From positions 62,001 to 126,000 of the forward strand of contig NZ_QOWE01000020.1 of assembly GCF_003334855.1 (NCBI RefSeq): 64,000 nucleotides of DNA, written 5' to 3'. The stretch is from Larkinella punicea (GTDB taxonomy: Bacteria > Bacteroidota > Bacteroidia > Cytophagales > Spirosomataceae). Positions within the stretch are counted from its first letter, which is position 1. Every line of letters starts with the position of its first letter. The translations under genes and the position numbers were made by a program. The notes under the pieces are model-generated. The model had not been told where the DNA came from and did not search any database. It worked only from the letters and a program-made list of their open reading frames with translations. Below, piece by piece: positions 42,167 through 50,967 of the stretch.

Positions 42167-43828
42167 ATGCTGTCATCACTCCTATTCATTCCTTTGCTCG
42201 GTTCGCTGCTCGTGGTTCTTTTACCCGACAGCCGAAAAAACGTTTATAAGTGGATTACCCTGGTAGCCTGTAGCCTCGAACTGCTGGTCTGCGGAGCCAT
42301 TTATGCCGCTTTCGACCCCACGCAGACCGACTACCAACTCCTCGAACGCTTCGACTGGATCAGCCTGCCGCTGGGTTCGCTCGGCGTCGTGTCCATTGAT
42401 TATCTGGTGGGTATCGACGGCATTAGCCTGCCGCTGGTTTTGCTGACGGGCGCAGTCATGCTCGTCGGCGCCCTCTCTTCCTGGACCATCGATAAGCGCT
42501 TAAAAGCCTACCACGCCCTGTATCTGCTGCTGACGGCCACCATCATCGGCTGCTTTATTGCCCTCGACTTTTTCCTGTTTTTCCTCTTCTTCGAATTCAT
42601 GCTGCTGCCGATGTATTTTCTCATCGGTTTGTGGGGTGGGCCGCGCCGGGAATATGCATCCATCAAGTTTTTCCTGTACACGCTGGCGGGTTCGGTTCTG
42701 ATTCTGCTGGTGATGATCAGCTTGTATTTGTCGGTCATGGACCCGGTCGAAACTGCCATCAACATCGGCCTGATCGGCGACCGTTCGGAAATCACCGACG
42801 ACATCATCCGTCAGGTTCAGTTTCTGCTGGCCGACTACAAAATCCAGCCGCAGCAACTGGTGCATACCTTCGACCTGCGCTACATGGCCCACGGCGGCAA
42901 TTACCTGCCCAACTCGTTTCTGGGGCCAACCGGCGAAATCGTCGTGTTCGGCATTCCGTCGCGGATGCTGGCTTTCCTCTGCGTTTTTCTGGGATTTGCC
43001 ATCAAACTGCCCGTCGTGCCTTTTCACACCTGGCTTCCCGACGCCCATGTGGAAGCGCCAACGCCGGTTTCGGTGGTGCTGGCGGGGGTCTTGCTCAAAA
43101 TCGGGGGCTACGGTTTTCTACGAATTGGCTGGGGACTGTTTCCCGACGGAGCGGCTGAATATGCATTGTGGCTGGCCGGTTTAGGTGTCATTTCGATTGT
43201 CTACGGCGGTTTTAACGCGCTGGCACAGAGTGATCTCAAGAAAATGATTGCCTACTCGTCCGTTTCCCATATGGGCTTTGTGCTTCTCGGCATAGCCTCC
43301 CTGACCTCAGAAGGCGTCAACGGAGCCGTCTACCAAATGGCGAGCCACGGCGTGTTGTCGGCCATGCTGTTTTTGCTCACCGGCGTTCTCTACGACCGCA
43401 CCCACGACCGGCGCATCGATAGTTACCGGGGTCTGGCCGGTGCCATGCCCACTTACACCGCCCTGACCGCCATCGCGTTTTTTGCCTCCCTGGGGTTACC
43501 CGGTTTTTCCGGTTTCGTGGGCGAACTCTTTACGCTGATGGGCAGTTTCCAATCGCTCTGGCTACCCGGCTGGATGACGGCCGTTGCCACGCTGGGCATC
43601 ATCCTGGCGGCTGCGTATTTTCTCTGGACGCTCCAGCGCATGTTCTTCGGAACGCTCTGGTCGCGCACCGAATTCATCGGTCAGCTTACGGATCTCACGG
43701 CCCGCGAACGGCTCATGCTGATTCCGCTGGCGGCCCTGGCCCTGCTGCTCGGTTTATTTCCCAATCTCCTGTTCAATCTCTCCAACGCCACCATTGCGGG
43801 GTGGATTCAGCGGTTTAGTGTGGAATAG
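42167..43828 (+). CDS. nuoM: NADH-quinone oxidoreductase subunit M
   Basis: The second antiporter-like subunit of complex I, 553 residues with about 14 membrane helices. Key motifs are FLFFEFMLLPMYFLIGLWGG near residue 140 (Glu), KLPVVPFHTWLPDAHVEAPTPVS near 285 (Lys) and AYSSVSHMGFVLLG near 360. An insert of about 60 residues (SEITDDIIRQVQFLLADYKIQ region) sits in a loop near residue 210. nuoN, which normally follows, is absent: a palindromic repeat and an unrelated SPFH gene come next. Confidence 0.97.
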   Translation: MLSSLLFIPLLGSLLVVLLPDSRKNVYKWITLVACSLELLVCGAIYAAFDPTQTDYQLLERFDWISLPLGSLGVVSIDYLVGIDGISLPLVLLTGAVMLVGALSSWTIDKRLKAYHALYLLLTATIIGCFIALDFFLFFLFFEFMLLPMYFLIGLWGGPRREYASIKFFLYTLAGSVLILLVMISLYLSVMDPVETAINIGLIGDRSEITDDIIRQVQFLLADYKIQPQQLVHTFDLRYMAHGGNYLPNSFLGPTGEIVVFGIPSRMLAFLCVFLGFAIKLPVVPFHTWLPDAHVEAPTPVSVVLAGVLLKIGGYGFLRIGWGLFPDGAAEYALWLAGLGVISIVYGGFNALAQSDLKKMIAYSSVSHMGFVLLGIASLTSEGVNGAVYQMASHGVLSAMLFLLTGVLYDRTHDRRIDSYRGLAGAMPTYTALTAIAFFASLGLPGFSGFVGELFTLMGSFQSLWLPGWMTAVATLGIILAAAYFLWTLQRMFFGTLWSRTEFIGQLTDLTARERLMLIPLAALALLLGLFPNLLFNLSNATIAGWIQRFSVE

Positions 43829-43830
43829 TA

Positions 43831-43918
43831 ATGGGAACGCGGATTAAACGGATGCAACGGATTTTCACGGATAAATCATTTTTTAATCCGCTCGATCCGT
43901 TCAATCCGCGTTCCTATC
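43831..43918. repeat. Dispersed palindromic repeat, family A, copy 2
   Basis: An 88-base imperfect palindrome starting 2 bases after the nuoM stop. About 33-base arms (43831-43863 and 43885-43917) match at roughly 28 positions. The outer words ATGGGAACGCGGATT and AATCCGCGTTCCTAT are the same as in copy 1 at 21154-21243, which also abuts a gene end. Confidence 0.75.
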
Positions 43919-44034
43919 AAAATCTGTGGATAAAAGTTTGTATTATTACTAGCCGTTAGCCCCCTTTCTTCCAGGGCTTTACAAGCTGCTGTTCCAAACT
44001 CACCACGGGCCAAGGCCCATTGCTACCGAAAACT

Positions 44035-44940
44035 ATGTTCCTTCTGATCCTTGGCGCACTCGCCTTAATCATCGGTTTCGCCACCAATACGCCGTCGCTT
44101 GAATTCTCCCGCTTCTCCCGGCCACTGAAAGTAGTCGGTATTATTCTGATCCTGATCGGATTAGCTACTTCGTCCATTCGTCAAATTGATGCCGGGACAG
44201 TGGGTGTCCAGAGTTTGTTTGGCAGTGTACAGGATCGTGTTCTGGAAAGTGGCCTGAATTGGGTCAATCCCCTGGTCGAAGTCACGGAATTTGATGTTAA
44301 AACGCAGAATTACACCATGTCGGGCGTTCAGGATGAGAGCGGCCAGCAGGGCGACGATGCCATCCGGGTGCTCACCGCCGACGGTCTGGAAGTCATCATT
44401 GACCTGACGGTTTTATACCGTGTCAACCCAACCGAAACTCCGCGAATTTACCGCAGCATTGGTTCAGATTATTCCAACAAAGTCGTTCGGCCGATCACCC
44501 GCACCCGCATTCGTGACAACGCCGTTTATTACGATGCCGTCGCGCTCTATTCCACCAAACGGGATGAATTTCAAAACCGGATTTACAAAACCATCGAATC
44601 TGACCTGACGAAACGCGGGCTGATGCTGGAACAGTTGCTGATCCGGAATATCAACCTGCCCGCGTCCGTAAAAACCACCATCGAGTCGAAAATCAATGCC
44701 GAGCAGGATGCCCAGAAAATGCAGTTCGTTCTGCAAAAAGAGCGGCAGGAAGCCGAGCGGAAGCGCGTCGAAGCCCAGGGTATCGCCGATTACCAGAAAA
44801 TTCTGGCCACAGGCCTGTCCGACAAACAGTTGGTCTACGAACAGATAAAGGCCCAGCGCGAACTGGCCGCTTCGCCCAATGCCAAAATTATCGTTCTGGG
44901 CGGACGCGGGAATGTGCCGCTGATTCTGAATGATAAATAA
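44035..44940 (+). CDS. SPFH/prohibitin-family membrane protein
   Basis: A 301-residue protein from the ATG at 44035; an in-frame TTG 15 bases upstream is less likely. Two N-terminal membrane segments (MFLLILGALALIIGFAT and VVGIILILIGLATSSI) are followed by an SPFH domain (QIDAGTVGVQSLFGSVQ ... LTADGLEVIIDLTVLYRVN) and a long coiled coil (QKERQEAERKRVEAQGIADYQKIL). Prohibitin-like proteins form large membrane-bound rings that organise membrane proteins and proteases. The protein follows nuoM, but no direct functional link is known. Confidence 0.9.
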   Translation: MFLLILGALALIIGFATNTPSLEFSRFSRPLKVVGIILILIGLATSSIRQIDAGTVGVQSLFGSVQDRVLESGLNWVNPLVEVTEFDVKTQNYTMSGVQDESGQQGDDAIRVLTADGLEVIIDLTVLYRVNPTETPRIYRSIGSDYSNKVVRPITRTRIRDNAVYYDAVALYSTKRDEFQNRIYKTIESDLTKRGLMLEQLLIRNINLPASVKTTIESKINAEQDAQKMQFVLQKERQEAERKRVEAQGIADYQKILATGLSDKQLVYEQIKAQRELAASPNAKIIVLGGRGNVPLILNDK

Positions 44941-44943
44941 TAG

Positions 44944-45022
44944 TACCCCTAAATCCCCTAAAGGAGGCTTTACGCATCCGTTTCATTCTGCGTCCAAGTC
45001 CCCTTTAGGGGATTTAGGGGTA
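44944..45022. repeat. Dispersed palindromic repeat, family B, copy 1
   Basis: Perfect 21-base arms (44944-44964 and 45002-45022, starting TACCCCTAAATCCCCTAAAG) surround a 37-base core. It begins 3 bases after the SPFH stop codon. The core includes CTGCGTCCAAGTCC, which occurs in reverse orientation in copy 2 at 53058-53170, so both are copies of one element. Confidence 0.8.
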
Positions 45023-45084
45023 AAAACCGATAGCCCGTTCTAAACCCGAAGCAGTAGTATAGACGGTCTATTCTACAAACTGGT

Positions 45085-46239
45085 ATGCAATCAACTTCTA
45101 CGGCTTCTTCAGAGCCTGCTCTTGCCCAACCGGCGCCCGTCCGGCGTCTGATGTCCCTGGATGCCCTGCGGGGTTTCGACATGTTCTGGATTGCCGGAGG
45201 AGAAGAAATTTTTCACGTTTTAGCCAAAACCACCGGCTGGGCCTGGGCCTTCTTCATGGCCGAACAGTTCACCCACGTCGAATGGGACGGTTTTCGGCCC
45301 TACGACTGCATCTTTCCGCTCTTTCTGTTTATGGCGGGCGTTTCCACGCCGTTTGCCGTCGGAAGCCGGCTGGAACGGGGCGTTGCGAAAAGCGAACTGG
45401 CCCGGAAAATCATCACACGCGGTCTAATTCTGGTGGTGCTGGGCATCGTTTACAACAACGGTTTGTTCACCAAACCCATCAGCGACATGCGGTTTCCGAG
45501 CGTTCTGGCCCGGATCGGTCTGGCCGGTATGTTTGGCCAGTTGATCTACCTGTATTTTCCGAATCCGAAAGTTCAGTATGCCTGGTTTGCCGGGTTGCTG
45601 CTGGGCTACTGGGCTGCCATGAAACTCATTCCGGTACCGGGCTGCGGGGCAGGCGTCTTAACGATGGATTGCAGTCTGGCGGGTTACGTCGACCGGTCGG
45701 TGCTGCCGGGCCGTCTGTATCTCAAAGTACATGATCCGGAGGGTCTGTTTTCCACCATTCCTGCCATCGCCACGGCCTTGCTCGGTATTTTTTCCGGAAA
45801 ATTGCTCCGCAGCGACGGTCCATCCGCCCACCGCGACCAGAAAACGCTGTGGCTGGTGCTGGGCGGCATCTCCTGTCTGGTGCTGGGTTATAGCTGGGGA
45901 CTGGTGTTTCCGATCAATAAAAACCTGTGGACCAGTTCCTTTACACTGGTAGCCGGGGGCTGGAGCATCCTGATGCTGGCGTTGTTTTACTGGATCATCG
46001 ACGTCAAAAAAGTAAGCGGCTGGGCGTTTTTCTTCACGGTGATTGGTATGAACTCCATCCTGATCTACATCGCCGGGGAGTTCATCGACTTCGAATACGC
46101 GGCCAAATTCTTCTTTAGCGGCATCCTCAGTTTCTTCTCCGAACCCATCCGGGCGGTGGGTGCCGTGCTGGCGTTCCTGGCCGTGAAATGGGCGTTTCTG
46201 TATTTTCTGTATAAGAAGAAGGTGTTCTTGAGGGTATAA
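45085..46239 (+). CDS. HGSNAT/DUF5009-family membrane acyltransferase
   Basis: A 384-residue inner-membrane protein with about 10-11 hydrophobic helices. The start of the conserved domain, RLMSLDALRGFDMFWIAGGEE near residue 21, is typical of the family related to heparan-alpha-glucosaminide N-acetyltransferase, and FPLFLFMAGVSTPFAVGSRL with an Arg-Pro-Tyr-Asp just before it is the second signature. Such proteins are thought to move acetyl groups across the membrane onto glycans or lipids. The substrate here is unknown. A convergent terminator follows. Confidence 0.88.
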   Translation: MQSTSTASSEPALAQPAPVRRLMSLDALRGFDMFWIAGGEEIFHVLAKTTGWAWAFFMAEQFTHVEWDGFRPYDCIFPLFLFMAGVSTPFAVGSRLERGVAKSELARKIITRGLILVVLGIVYNNGLFTKPISDMRFPSVLARIGLAGMFGQLIYLYFPNPKVQYAWFAGLLLGYWAAMKLIPVPGCGAGVLTMDCSLAGYVDRSVLPGRLYLKVHDPEGLFSTIPAIATALLGIFSGKLLRSDGPSAHRDQKTLWLVLGGISCLVLGYSWGLVFPINKNLWTSSFTLVAGGWSILMLALFYWIIDVKKVSGWAFFFTVIGMNSILIYIAGEFIDFEYAAKFFFSGILSFFSEPIRAVGAVLAFLAVKWAFLYFLYKKKVFLRV

Positions 46240-46244
46240 AAAGG

Positions 46245-46276
46245 TTGTTTCGCGGACGGGGCCGCCCGCGAAACAA
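46245..46276. terminator. Two-way terminator hairpin
   Basis: An 11-base perfect stem (TTGTTTCGCGG, 46245-46255, with 46266-46276) and a 10-base GC-rich loop lie exactly between the stop of the acyltransferase gene and the stop of the convergent hydrolase gene. Confidence 0.75.
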
Positions 46277-47206
46277 TCATTTCTTCTCCAGCAACCCCAT
46301 CGACTTCAGCCAGCCTTCGCAGGCCGCGGGCCAGTTTTCAATCGAGCCTTTGCCCTGTACCCGGAGTGCGTAGCCGTGGCCGCCTTTCGGATAAATGTGC
46401 ATTTCGGCGGGGACGTTGGCTTTGGTCAGTGCCAGATAATAGTCGATGCTGTTTTCCACCGGCACGCCCTTGTCGTCCTGCGCATGGACCAGAAACGTCG
46501 GCGGGGTTTTGCCATCCACCTGCAATTCATTCGAATAATACGCTATCTGCTCCGCGCTGGGTGTTTTGCCGATCAGTTTCTCGCGCGAACCGCCGTGCGC
46601 TTTGGCCCCGAACGTTACGACGGGATACATCAGAATCGCAAAATTCGGCTTGGCCTCTTCGCTGGCGGTGGTGCCCCGGTGGTAATGGGTCGATAAGGTA
46701 GAAGCCAGGTGACCGCCCGCCGAAAAACCGATGACGCCCAGCCGGTCGGTGTTGACGTTCCATTTGGCCGCATGTTGGCGAATTAGCTTCATGGCTTGCA
46801 TGGCGTCGGCCAGTGGCACTTCGTGTTTGTTCGTCTGTGTCCGGTCGTCGGGCAGGCGGTGTTTCAGCACAAAAGCCGCAATACCGCGTTCGTTGAACCA
46901 TTTCGCCATTTCTTCGCCTTCGTGTCCGTAGGCCAGAATGCCGTAACCTCCGCCCGGAATCACCAGAATGGCCGCTCCGGTGGCCTTGTCTTTTGGCGGC
47001 AGAAAAGCCGTTATCGTCGGAACTTTAACATCACTGATTCGTAAAATACCGTCTTTGCCCAGCTCCGATTTTTCCTGAACGGCCTCGTTCGGTATCGCAT
47101 TCGGAATTTGGTTTTTGGGCCAGAGATCAACGGTTTCCGGTTTTTGAGCCATCGCAGAAGTGGTCAGTAAGAGCGTCGCTGAAAGCAGCGTTAGGGTGAA
47201 ATTCAT
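46277..47206 (-). CDS. Exported alpha/beta hydrolase (esterase-like)
   Basis: A 309-residue protein with signal peptide MNFTLTLLSATLLLTTSAMAQ from the ATG at 47206. The fold shows the oxyanion strand-loop VIPGGGYGILAYGHEG near residue 85, the nucleophile elbow IGFSAGGHLAS near 165, an Asp in VHAQDDKGVP near 247 and the catalytic His in PKGGHGYAL near 280. It resembles the BD-FAE/acetyl-xylan-esterase-like secreted esterases of Bacteroidota that remove acyl groups from plant glycans, though the substrate is an inference. Confidence 0.88.
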   Translation of the reverse strand: MNFTLTLLSATLLLTTSAMAQKPETVDLWPKNQIPNAIPNEAVQEKSELGKDGILRISDVKVPTITAFLPPKDKATGAAILVIPGGGYGILAYGHEGEEMAKWFNERGIAAFVLKHRLPDDRTQTNKHEVPLADAMQAMKLIRQHAAKWNVNTDRLGVIGFSAGGHLASTLSTHYHRGTTASEEAKPNFAILMYPVVTFGAKAHGGSREKLIGKTPSAEQIAYYSNELQVDGKTPPTFLVHAQDDKGVPVENSIDYYLALTKANVPAEMHIYPKGGHGYALRVQGKGSIENWPAACEGWLKSMGLLEKK

Positions 47207-47252
47207 AATGGGTTCAGGAAGTAGTGTCACCGCATCCGGCGACCGGTTTTTA

Positions 47253-47888
47253 TTATTTTGGTTCGAAAGTAGCGACTTTCCCTTTCAAATACCCAACCAC
47301 CACCTCCAGCCCCTTCTGATAGTGCAGGTTGTTGGGGATGACGATATCCGCCATCGCTTTGTGGGGTTTGATAAATTCCTGGTAGGTCGGGCGGACGTGA
47401 TAATCCCACTGGTGTTTGATCATTTCGGGGGTCAGGGCGCGTTCGGCCTGATCGCGCACCATCCGCCGTTCGTATTTAATCTTGTTTTTCGCGTCGATAA
47501 ACACCTTTAAGTCAAGCTGTTCGGCTACTTCGTCAAAGTGAAACGCAAAAATCCCTTCCACCACAATGATGGGCGTTGGTTTGAAAATCAGCTTCTGGGG
47601 AACCACATTCGGGTTATTGAACGTGTACTCCATCGTTTCGACCACCTTGCCTTCGTGAAGTTGCCGGATGTGCCAGGCAAACCGCAGGTGATCAATGGTT
47701 TGCGGCAAATCGAAATTGTGCACCCCAATGTCATCACGCGGAATCTGATCCAGTGGTTTGTAATAATTATCCTGCGAAATCAGGCAAATTTCGTCTTCCG
47801 AAAACGCGGAGATGAGTCCTTTCAAAAACGATGTCTTTCCCGATGCGCTCCCGCCCGTGATCCCGACAATGAATGGTTTGGTGGTCAT
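47253..47888 (-). CDS. udk: Uridine kinase
   Basis: A cytoplasmic pyrimidine-salvage kinase that phosphorylates uridine or cytidine. The 211-residue protein starts at the ATG at 47888. The P-loop is GITGGSASGKTS near residue 9, the substrate region LISQDNYYKP near 40, the motif IIVVEGIFAFH near 105, and RRMVRDQAERA follows. It lies in a leftward run with a thymidine kinase gene two genes upstream, giving two nucleoside-salvage enzymes around a T9SS gene. Confidence 0.93.
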   Translation of the reverse strand: MTTKPFIVGITGGSASGKTSFLKGLISAFSEDEICLISQDNYYKPLDQIPRDDIGVHNFDLPQTIDHLRFAWHIRQLHEGKVVETMEYTFNNPNVVPQKLIFKPTPIIVVEGIFAFHFDEVAEQLDLKVFIDAKNKIKYERRMVRDQAERALTPEMIKHQWDYHVRPTYQEFIKPHKAMADIVIPNNLHYQKGLEVVVGYLKGKVATFEPK

Positions 47889-47917
47889 TCTACAAAAATA
47901 AAACGTTGAAACCACAA

Positions 47918-50191
47918 TTACCGCACGACGGCCAATTTACCCGCCAATCCTTCTTTGCCATCCGGCGAAACCGCAAACACAAAATAGACCCCGGTTTCGG
48001 CGGATCGGCCCCGGTAGTCGCGCAGGTTCCAGGTGGCGGTTCCGCCCTGCGACCGGGTTTCGTATACCAGTTGCCCACCTGCATCCATGATTTTGACCAC
48101 GGTATTTTCGACCAGCCCCCGCACGCTGACCAGACCGCCGAAATCGGGCCGAACCGGGTTCGGAAAAACCGTGATGCCCGCAAAAACCGGAGCCGGTTCG
48201 CTGGCTGTTCCACCGTATGAAACCAGGCCGTTGGGCGTAGCGATAAACACCTCACCACGCGTGGGTTCAACGGCAATATCGGTGATTTGGGAGGAAGGCA
48301 ATGGACTGTTATCAGCGGTAAAATTTTCAACTAAAACCGTCCCGTCCTCGTTGAAAAGATAGATTCCGTTGGTGGTTCCGATCCATTTCCGGTTACCGCC
48401 GTCAACCGCCAGCGCCGTCACCGACTCGCCACTGAGCAACCGCCGACGGTCGAAAACCGGCCGATATGCGTTGACGGTTCCGGTAAAAACCGCTGCCGGA
48501 TTATCAAAAACCGCCACGCCGTTGTCGGTTCCAATCCAGATCAGGCCATCGCGGTCTTTCACCAGCGACCGAACGTTCCGATCCGGCAAATCGCCCTCGC
48601 CCGACTGGTTGTACAAAAGCCGGGTCCGGTTCGTTTTCGGGTCGAAAACCTGCATGCCCCCGCCGTTGTAGCTGCTCAGCCGCATCCACAAAAAACCGCT
48701 GTCGTCCAGAATCAATTGATGAATATCGCCCCGTCCCGGAATAAACGACTCGAACTGCCCGGTTTTCCGCCGGACATGAATCGTTGCTTTTCCGAAATCC
48801 AGCGTCGGCGTTGCCAGCCAGACGTCACCGTTTGGATCGACCGTCAGGCTGCTGATGTTGGCAAACACCCGGTTTACGACTTCCGCCAAATTGGGGTTGT
48901 CGGACGACCACAATCCGCCCCCGAAACTGCCCAGATACGTCCGCTGATCGGTCGGATTATAGCCTGCCGTGACGAAATCGGTGGGAAGAGACGACGTCAG
49001 AAAGTTCTGCCAGCGCCCATCGCTGAACCGATCGAAGCCCCGACGGCGACGCAGCGGTTTCAGATCGTCGGAAAAACCGCCCGGCAACGCCAGCACCTGA
49101 CCCGACGGGTCGGCAGTCAATCGTTGAAAAACATCCGAAGCGGGACCGTCGGGGCTAACGGACTGAACGGCGGTGCCGGTTAGGCGCAATAATCCTGACA
49201 GCGAATCGGCCACCCAGAAACTGTCGGCGGCTTCGGTTATTTCCTTCGGCTCACCCAGCAACGCGTTTTGCATCAGCACGCCCGATGCGCGCTGGAGTTC
49301 GTCGGGCGCGGTGGCAATCCACTCGGTCGCCGTTGCCAGCAAACCGGTGATCGTCGGCAACGGTTTGACCACCGTCCAGCGCCCGCCCTGCCGCTCGGCA
49401 ACGCCCTGCCCCGGCCAGGCCACATACAAGCGATTGTTGACGCCCACCACCGATTGAACGGAAGCGCCAGGCGGCAGGGAGACGGTTTTCCAGTTGCCAA
49501 AAAATGCCAGATTGACCGTTGGCGTGAAACGAGCCGCCAGCAGTCCACGCGAGGTGGATGCGTAAATCGAATCATTGGTCAGTGCTGTGGCATACACCAC
49601 CACCGGCGTTCCGTTGGGGCCAATATTTCGGTAGGTATCCCGGATTTCGGATTTGACGACATCCAGCACCACAATCCCGAAATCACAGGCCAGGTAGGCG
49701 TCGTTACCGGTTCGGGACACGTGGTTGATGCGTTTGCTGCCGGGGATCTGCGTGGCGTCACGTATAAGGGTAATCGTCGTCAGGGGACCGGGTTCGCCGG
49801 AATCACTGACGGAAAGCAGGTCGATGGTGCCGCTGCGGTATCCAATCAGCAACCGTTTCTGCTCACTTACATAAAATAACTGGCTGATGCCGTTTTCGCT
49901 AAAACCGTCGTCGCGACTCAGCCGCGTGGTTTCATTCGCCGTTGGATCGAAGTAGAAAAAACCGTTCTCCGACGCGCAGTAAATTTTGTTCTGAACAGCC
50001 GCCAGGGTTTGGGCAGAAAGAAAACTGGGGTGGGAATGCCAGGTACCGGGCTGCGCCTTCGCGCAGGGAAGAAGTGTAATAAATGATAAATGTAAAATGA
50101 TAAATGATGAATGTAAAAGTGAAATAGACCGCCCTCGCTTCCGGCATACAATTCCTTTTACATTCATCATTTTACATTTAATATGTATCAT
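47918..50191 (-). CDS. PorZ-like T9SS surface protein
   Basis: A 757-residue secreted protein. The first residues of the mature part (GTWHSHPSFLSAQTLAAVQNKIYCASENGFFYFD) match the N-terminal PorZ beta-propeller domain. Two-component-sensor-type propeller repeats follow (GTTNGIYLFNEDGTVLVENF, VDGGNRKWIG). The last 85 residues (ITVFPNPVRPDFGGL ... GLAGKLAVVR) form a T9SS C-terminal domain. PorZ is a surface component of the type IX system that helps attach anionic LPS to cargo proteins. The signal peptide region (SSFIILHLSFITLLPCAKAQ) is encoded by an AT-rich simple repeat. Possible starts are ATGs at 50191, 50170 and 50167. Confidence 0.85.
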   Translation of the reverse strand: MIHIKCKMMNVKGIVCRKRGRSISLLHSSFIILHLSFITLLPCAKAQPGTWHSHPSFLSAQTLAAVQNKIYCASENGFFYFDPTANETTRLSRDDGFSENGISQLFYVSEQKRLLIGYRSGTIDLLSVSDSGEPGPLTTITLIRDATQIPGSKRINHVSRTGNDAYLACDFGIVVLDVVKSEIRDTYRNIGPNGTPVVVYATALTNDSIYASTSRGLLAARFTPTVNLAFFGNWKTVSLPPGASVQSVVGVNNRLYVAWPGQGVAERQGGRWTVVKPLPTITGLLATATEWIATAPDELQRASGVLMQNALLGEPKEITEAADSFWVADSLSGLLRLTGTAVQSVSPDGPASDVFQRLTADPSGQVLALPGGFSDDLKPLRRRRGFDRFSDGRWQNFLTSSLPTDFVTAGYNPTDQRTYLGSFGGGLWSSDNPNLAEVVNRVFANISSLTVDPNGDVWLATPTLDFGKATIHVRRKTGQFESFIPGRGDIHQLILDDSGFLWMRLSSYNGGGMQVFDPKTNRTRLLYNQSGEGDLPDRNVRSLVKDRDGLIWIGTDNGVAVFDNPAAVFTGTVNAYRPVFDRRRLLSGESVTALAVDGGNRKWIGTTNGIYLFNEDGTVLVENFTADNSPLPSSQITDIAVEPTRGEVFIATPNGLVSYGGTASEPAPVFAGITVFPNPVRPDFGGLVSVRGLVENTVVKIMDAGGQLVYETRSQGGTATWNLRDYRGRSAETGVYFVFAVSPDGKEGLAGKLAVVR

Positions 50192-50216
50192 TCAATGCGC
50201 ATCATTTCACATTATC
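50084..50216. repeat. AT-rich simple repeat and inverted repeat over the PorZ N terminus
   Basis: Words such as AATGATAAATG and ACATTCATCATTT recur on both strands. Perfect 15-base arms (TGATGAATGTAAAAG, 50105-50119, and its complement at 50155-50169) surround 35 bases. The stretch spans the start region of the PorZ-like gene and the end of the thymidine kinase gene. Confidence 0.6.
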
Positions 50217-50828
50217 TTCATACACCCATTCCTTGCTAACCACCTGATTACCCAGATTATAACACCGGCGGCAGCGGGCTTCGTAGCTGTCGGTTTCGCC
50301 CAGCAATACCTTTTCTTTGGAATGATTCAGGCGGTAGGAATAGCTGGCGATGTCGCCACAAACGACGCAAATGGCGTGGACTTTCGTGACGTATTCGGCA
50401 ATGGCCATCAACTGCGGCATGCAACCGAAGGGATTGCCTTCAAAGTCCATGTCCAGCCCGGCCAGAATGACGCGCTTTCCGTTGTCGGCCAGGTGGTTGC
50501 ACACCTCGATCAGCTCTTTATCGTCGAAAAACTGGGCTTCATCGATGCCCACGACTTCGCTGTCACCGGCCAGGGCCAGAATTTCGTGGGCCGTCTGGAC
50601 GGGTTGCGAACGAACGGCATTGGCATTGTGCGAAACGATGTTTTCTTCGTGGTACCGGGTGTCGATCAACGGTTTGAAAATCACCACCTTCATCCGGGCA
50701 ATCACGGCCCGGTTGATGCGCCGGATCAGTTCTTCGGTTTTTCCGGAAAACATGGAGCCGCAAATCACTTCAATCCAGCCCGTACGAAGGTGGGGCGGTT
50801 CACGCCGGCGGTTCGGTTCAATAAACAT
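50202..50828 (-). CDS. tdk: Thymidine kinase
   Basis: A type II thymidine kinase for DNA-precursor salvage, 208 residues. Visible are the P-loop [16 protein letters not shown] near residue 23, the catalytic DEAQFF near 97, the lasso region, and four zinc cysteines in CVVCGD and CRRCYN. The N-terminal [15 protein letters not shown] segment is common in Bacteroidota homologues. The PorZ-like gene starts 10 bases downstream. A divergent gene starts about 140 bases upstream. Confidence 0.95.
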   Translation of the reverse strand: MFIEPNRRREPPHLRTGWIEVICGSMFSGKTEELIRRINRAVIARMKVVIFKPLIDTRYHEENIVSHNANAVRSQPVQTAHEILALAGDSEVVGIDEAQFFDDKELIEVCNHLADNGKRVILAGLDMDFEGNPFGCMPQLMAIAEYVTKVHAICVVCGDIASYSYRLNHSKEKVLLGETDSYEARCRRCYNLGNQVVSKEWVYEDNVK

Positions 50829-50938
50829 ACGTTCGTAGCGTTGAATAGATTACTAATCTGGCACTCTTCTTGTTGTGGCCAAACTGGCTTTAACGAGAAT
50901 TTCACCAATGTCTGATCGGAATATTCTAAGCGAAAACC

Positions 50939-50961
50939 ATATCTTTACAAAGCAAAGATAT
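50939..50961. promoter_or_regulatory. Divergent promoter dyad between tdk and a conserved gene
   Basis: ATATCTTT (50939-50946) and AAAGATAT (50954-50961) form a perfect dyad with a 7-base spacer. The minus-strand half reads TATCTTTG, an exact TAnnTTTG -7 match for tdk. The plus-strand half reads TATCTTTA, one base off, 21 bases before the ATG at 50968. Confidence 0.45.
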
Positions 50962-50967
50962 TTTGAT

